Assembly (NCBI RefSeq): GCF_900637635.1 | Contig: NZ_LR134383.1 | Coordinates: 3,069,724-3,133,723, forward strand | Reading direction: 5' to 3' | Length of the DNA: 64,000 nt | From: Legionella jordanis | GTDB taxonomy: Bacteria; Pseudomonadota; Gammaproteobacteria; Legionellales; Legionellaceae | Part shown: positions 63,056 to 64,000 of the stretch, piece by piece | Layout: the number at the start of each line of letters is the position of its first letter | Position numbering within the stretch: position 1 is the first letter of the stretch | Translations under genes and position numbers: made by a program | The notes under the pieces: generated by a model | The model's database searches: none | Told to the model about the DNA's origin: nothing | Seen by the model: only the letters and a program-made list of their open reading frames with translations

Positions 63056-64000
63056 GATGAACCTGTTGTTAATTAAAAATTAAGGTTGGCAATGATAGAA
63101 AACTTTACACCCTCTGTCAAACGCTTCAATGGTTTTAGCGGGCAATGTTTCTGCCCATAATTATAATAAAAAAATTGAAAAATTAATTTGTTGTTTATTA
63201 TTAGCAAGCCAGCGCCTGTGGATTACATTTGTAATATCATGTAAATCAATAAGTTATCGGTTTTACTTCTTGTTATCCTCTAGCTGATAAATAGTGGGGT
63301 TGCGAGTATAAATACAGTGAATGAATTCTAAATGGCATTTTATTTGCAGTAAATTCTCCAAATATCTTGTTCTTGTCCACAGCATTCATCCACAGTTCAA
63401 TTTCCTGCTCTGAGAAACACTGGTTCAAAAAATGGCCTAAGTTGTTCGATTGGAAGCCAGCCCCGAAATCCGCTGTCGCTGTAATTAACATAAAAGAATA
63501 ATATTTTTATGATCTGTTCTTATTATATAGGGATGGAATTTCTGTTATTAATTCATTAAAACAATTTAAAAACATATAGTTATCTCTAAAAATTCATGTT
63601 TATAAACCTGTTTTTGCTTGGGTGAAACCAAAGGCTAACTTAGCTCTTTTACTCAAGATGTGCGGCTAATCCCATTTTAATGAGCAACTTTTATAGATGT
63701 TATTCTTCCATTCGTTCACAAGTTTAAGCTATCCTCATCAGACTTTTACTCGCTTGTTAATGCTGTACTTGGCTAAAATTTTTTCCAATCAGCTGTGGAT
63801 AACTCTGTTTTTTTGACGGAGGCTGAGTATAATCTCCTTTTTATCTGCACTTTCTTAAGGGCAAAGTCAGTCGAGCGATACATATCAAGAATGTGAAATC
63901 ACTAGGGTAATCTCTTCCTTGCTACCTAGGTCAATTCAATGGCAATATTTATTGCAATGCTATGGCTGCTCGTTAGCCTTCAGAACTTTGAGGAGTATTT
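63056..64000. other. Putative replication origin (oriC) region
   Basis: About 945 bp without a supported gene between rpmH and the expected dnaA. DnaA-box-like 9-mers: TGTGGATTA (63217-63225, one mismatch), TTGTCCACA (63373-63381, one mismatch), TCATCCACA (63386-63394, one mismatch) and a perfect TGTGGATAA (63794-63802). AT-rich stretches (for example 63140-63210 and 63500-63600) could be the unwinding element. A 72-codon minus frame at 63273-63491 overlaps two boxes and is probably chance. dnaA should begin beyond 64000. Confidence 0.7.

Noticed and set aside
63273..63491. 72-codon minus-strand frame near oriC
   Set aside because: It overlaps two DnaA boxes, has no ribosome site and matches nothing I recognise.

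Overview
The window looks like a chromosomal segment of a Legionella species, probably not L. pneumophila itself. The right end carries the usual gammaproteobacterial origin-side block in the order mnmE, yidC, yidD, rnpA, rpmH (62.3-63.1 kb and below), followed by DnaA boxes. Legionella-type genes are scattered through it: a LegP-like astacin protease, a DotP/IcmD-like protein, a PagP/Rcp palmitoyltransferase, a DUF4949 protein, an LRR protein and several orphan membrane or cysteine-protease-like candidates for Dot/Icm substrates. All names rest on reading the sequence; no database search was run.

Layout. 1-5.8 kb is the end of an integrated mobile element: a truncated membrane protein, a DUF1780-like nuclease between two copies of a double-hairpin repeat, an LvrA-like winged-helix protein, a decayed HigA-type antitoxin, a DUF3800 gene coupled to a small partner, and a P4-type tyrosine integrase facing a 48-bp tRNA-Asn 3' end (attachment site). 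5.8-17.5 kb holds a methyltransferase pseudogene, a GrpB-GNAT fusion, effector-like genes, a Cys-loop-channel-like membrane protein, a cupin, an NRDE protein, a small double-glycine peptide, then pit, a CorC/HlyC protein and coq7, and a second methyltransferase remnant.

17.6-22.5 kb is an AT-rich accessory segment and the most interesting part. A minus-strand operon encodes an MFS exporter, a 61-residue peptide and a TP-methylase that closely resembles the alpha-N-methyltransferase of borosin RiPPs (OphMA, SonM). The peptide looks like a split-borosin precursor with a C-terminal core. A LuxR-type regulator is divergent from the operon across a 429-bp region rich in dyads, and an unrecognised 448-residue protein converges on the methyltransferase. 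I infer a complete small biosynthetic locus: precursor, backbone N-methylation, export and regulation.

23-37.5 kb carries a degenerate kinase-like protein with a small partner, a GST, a coiled-coil protein, an amino-acid permease, pagP, tag, a dicarboxylate/amino-acid symporter, a disulfide oxidoreductase and a MacAB-TolC-like efflux operon. 37.7-49.2 kb is core genome: yggfB-type gene, pepP, ubiH, ubiI; zapA; a phasin; trhO; and the conserved rsmI / lpoA-yraN-diaA-BON-lipoprotein locus. 49.2-59.3 kb is accessory again (AlkB-type hydroxylase, IcmD paralogue, acyl-CoA dehydrogenase, LegP, methyltransferase and FAD oxidoreductase, two orphan effector candidates). 59.3-64 kb is the ribosomal-protein/tRNA-modification/membrane-insertion operon and the putative oriC; dnaA should lie just beyond the right edge.
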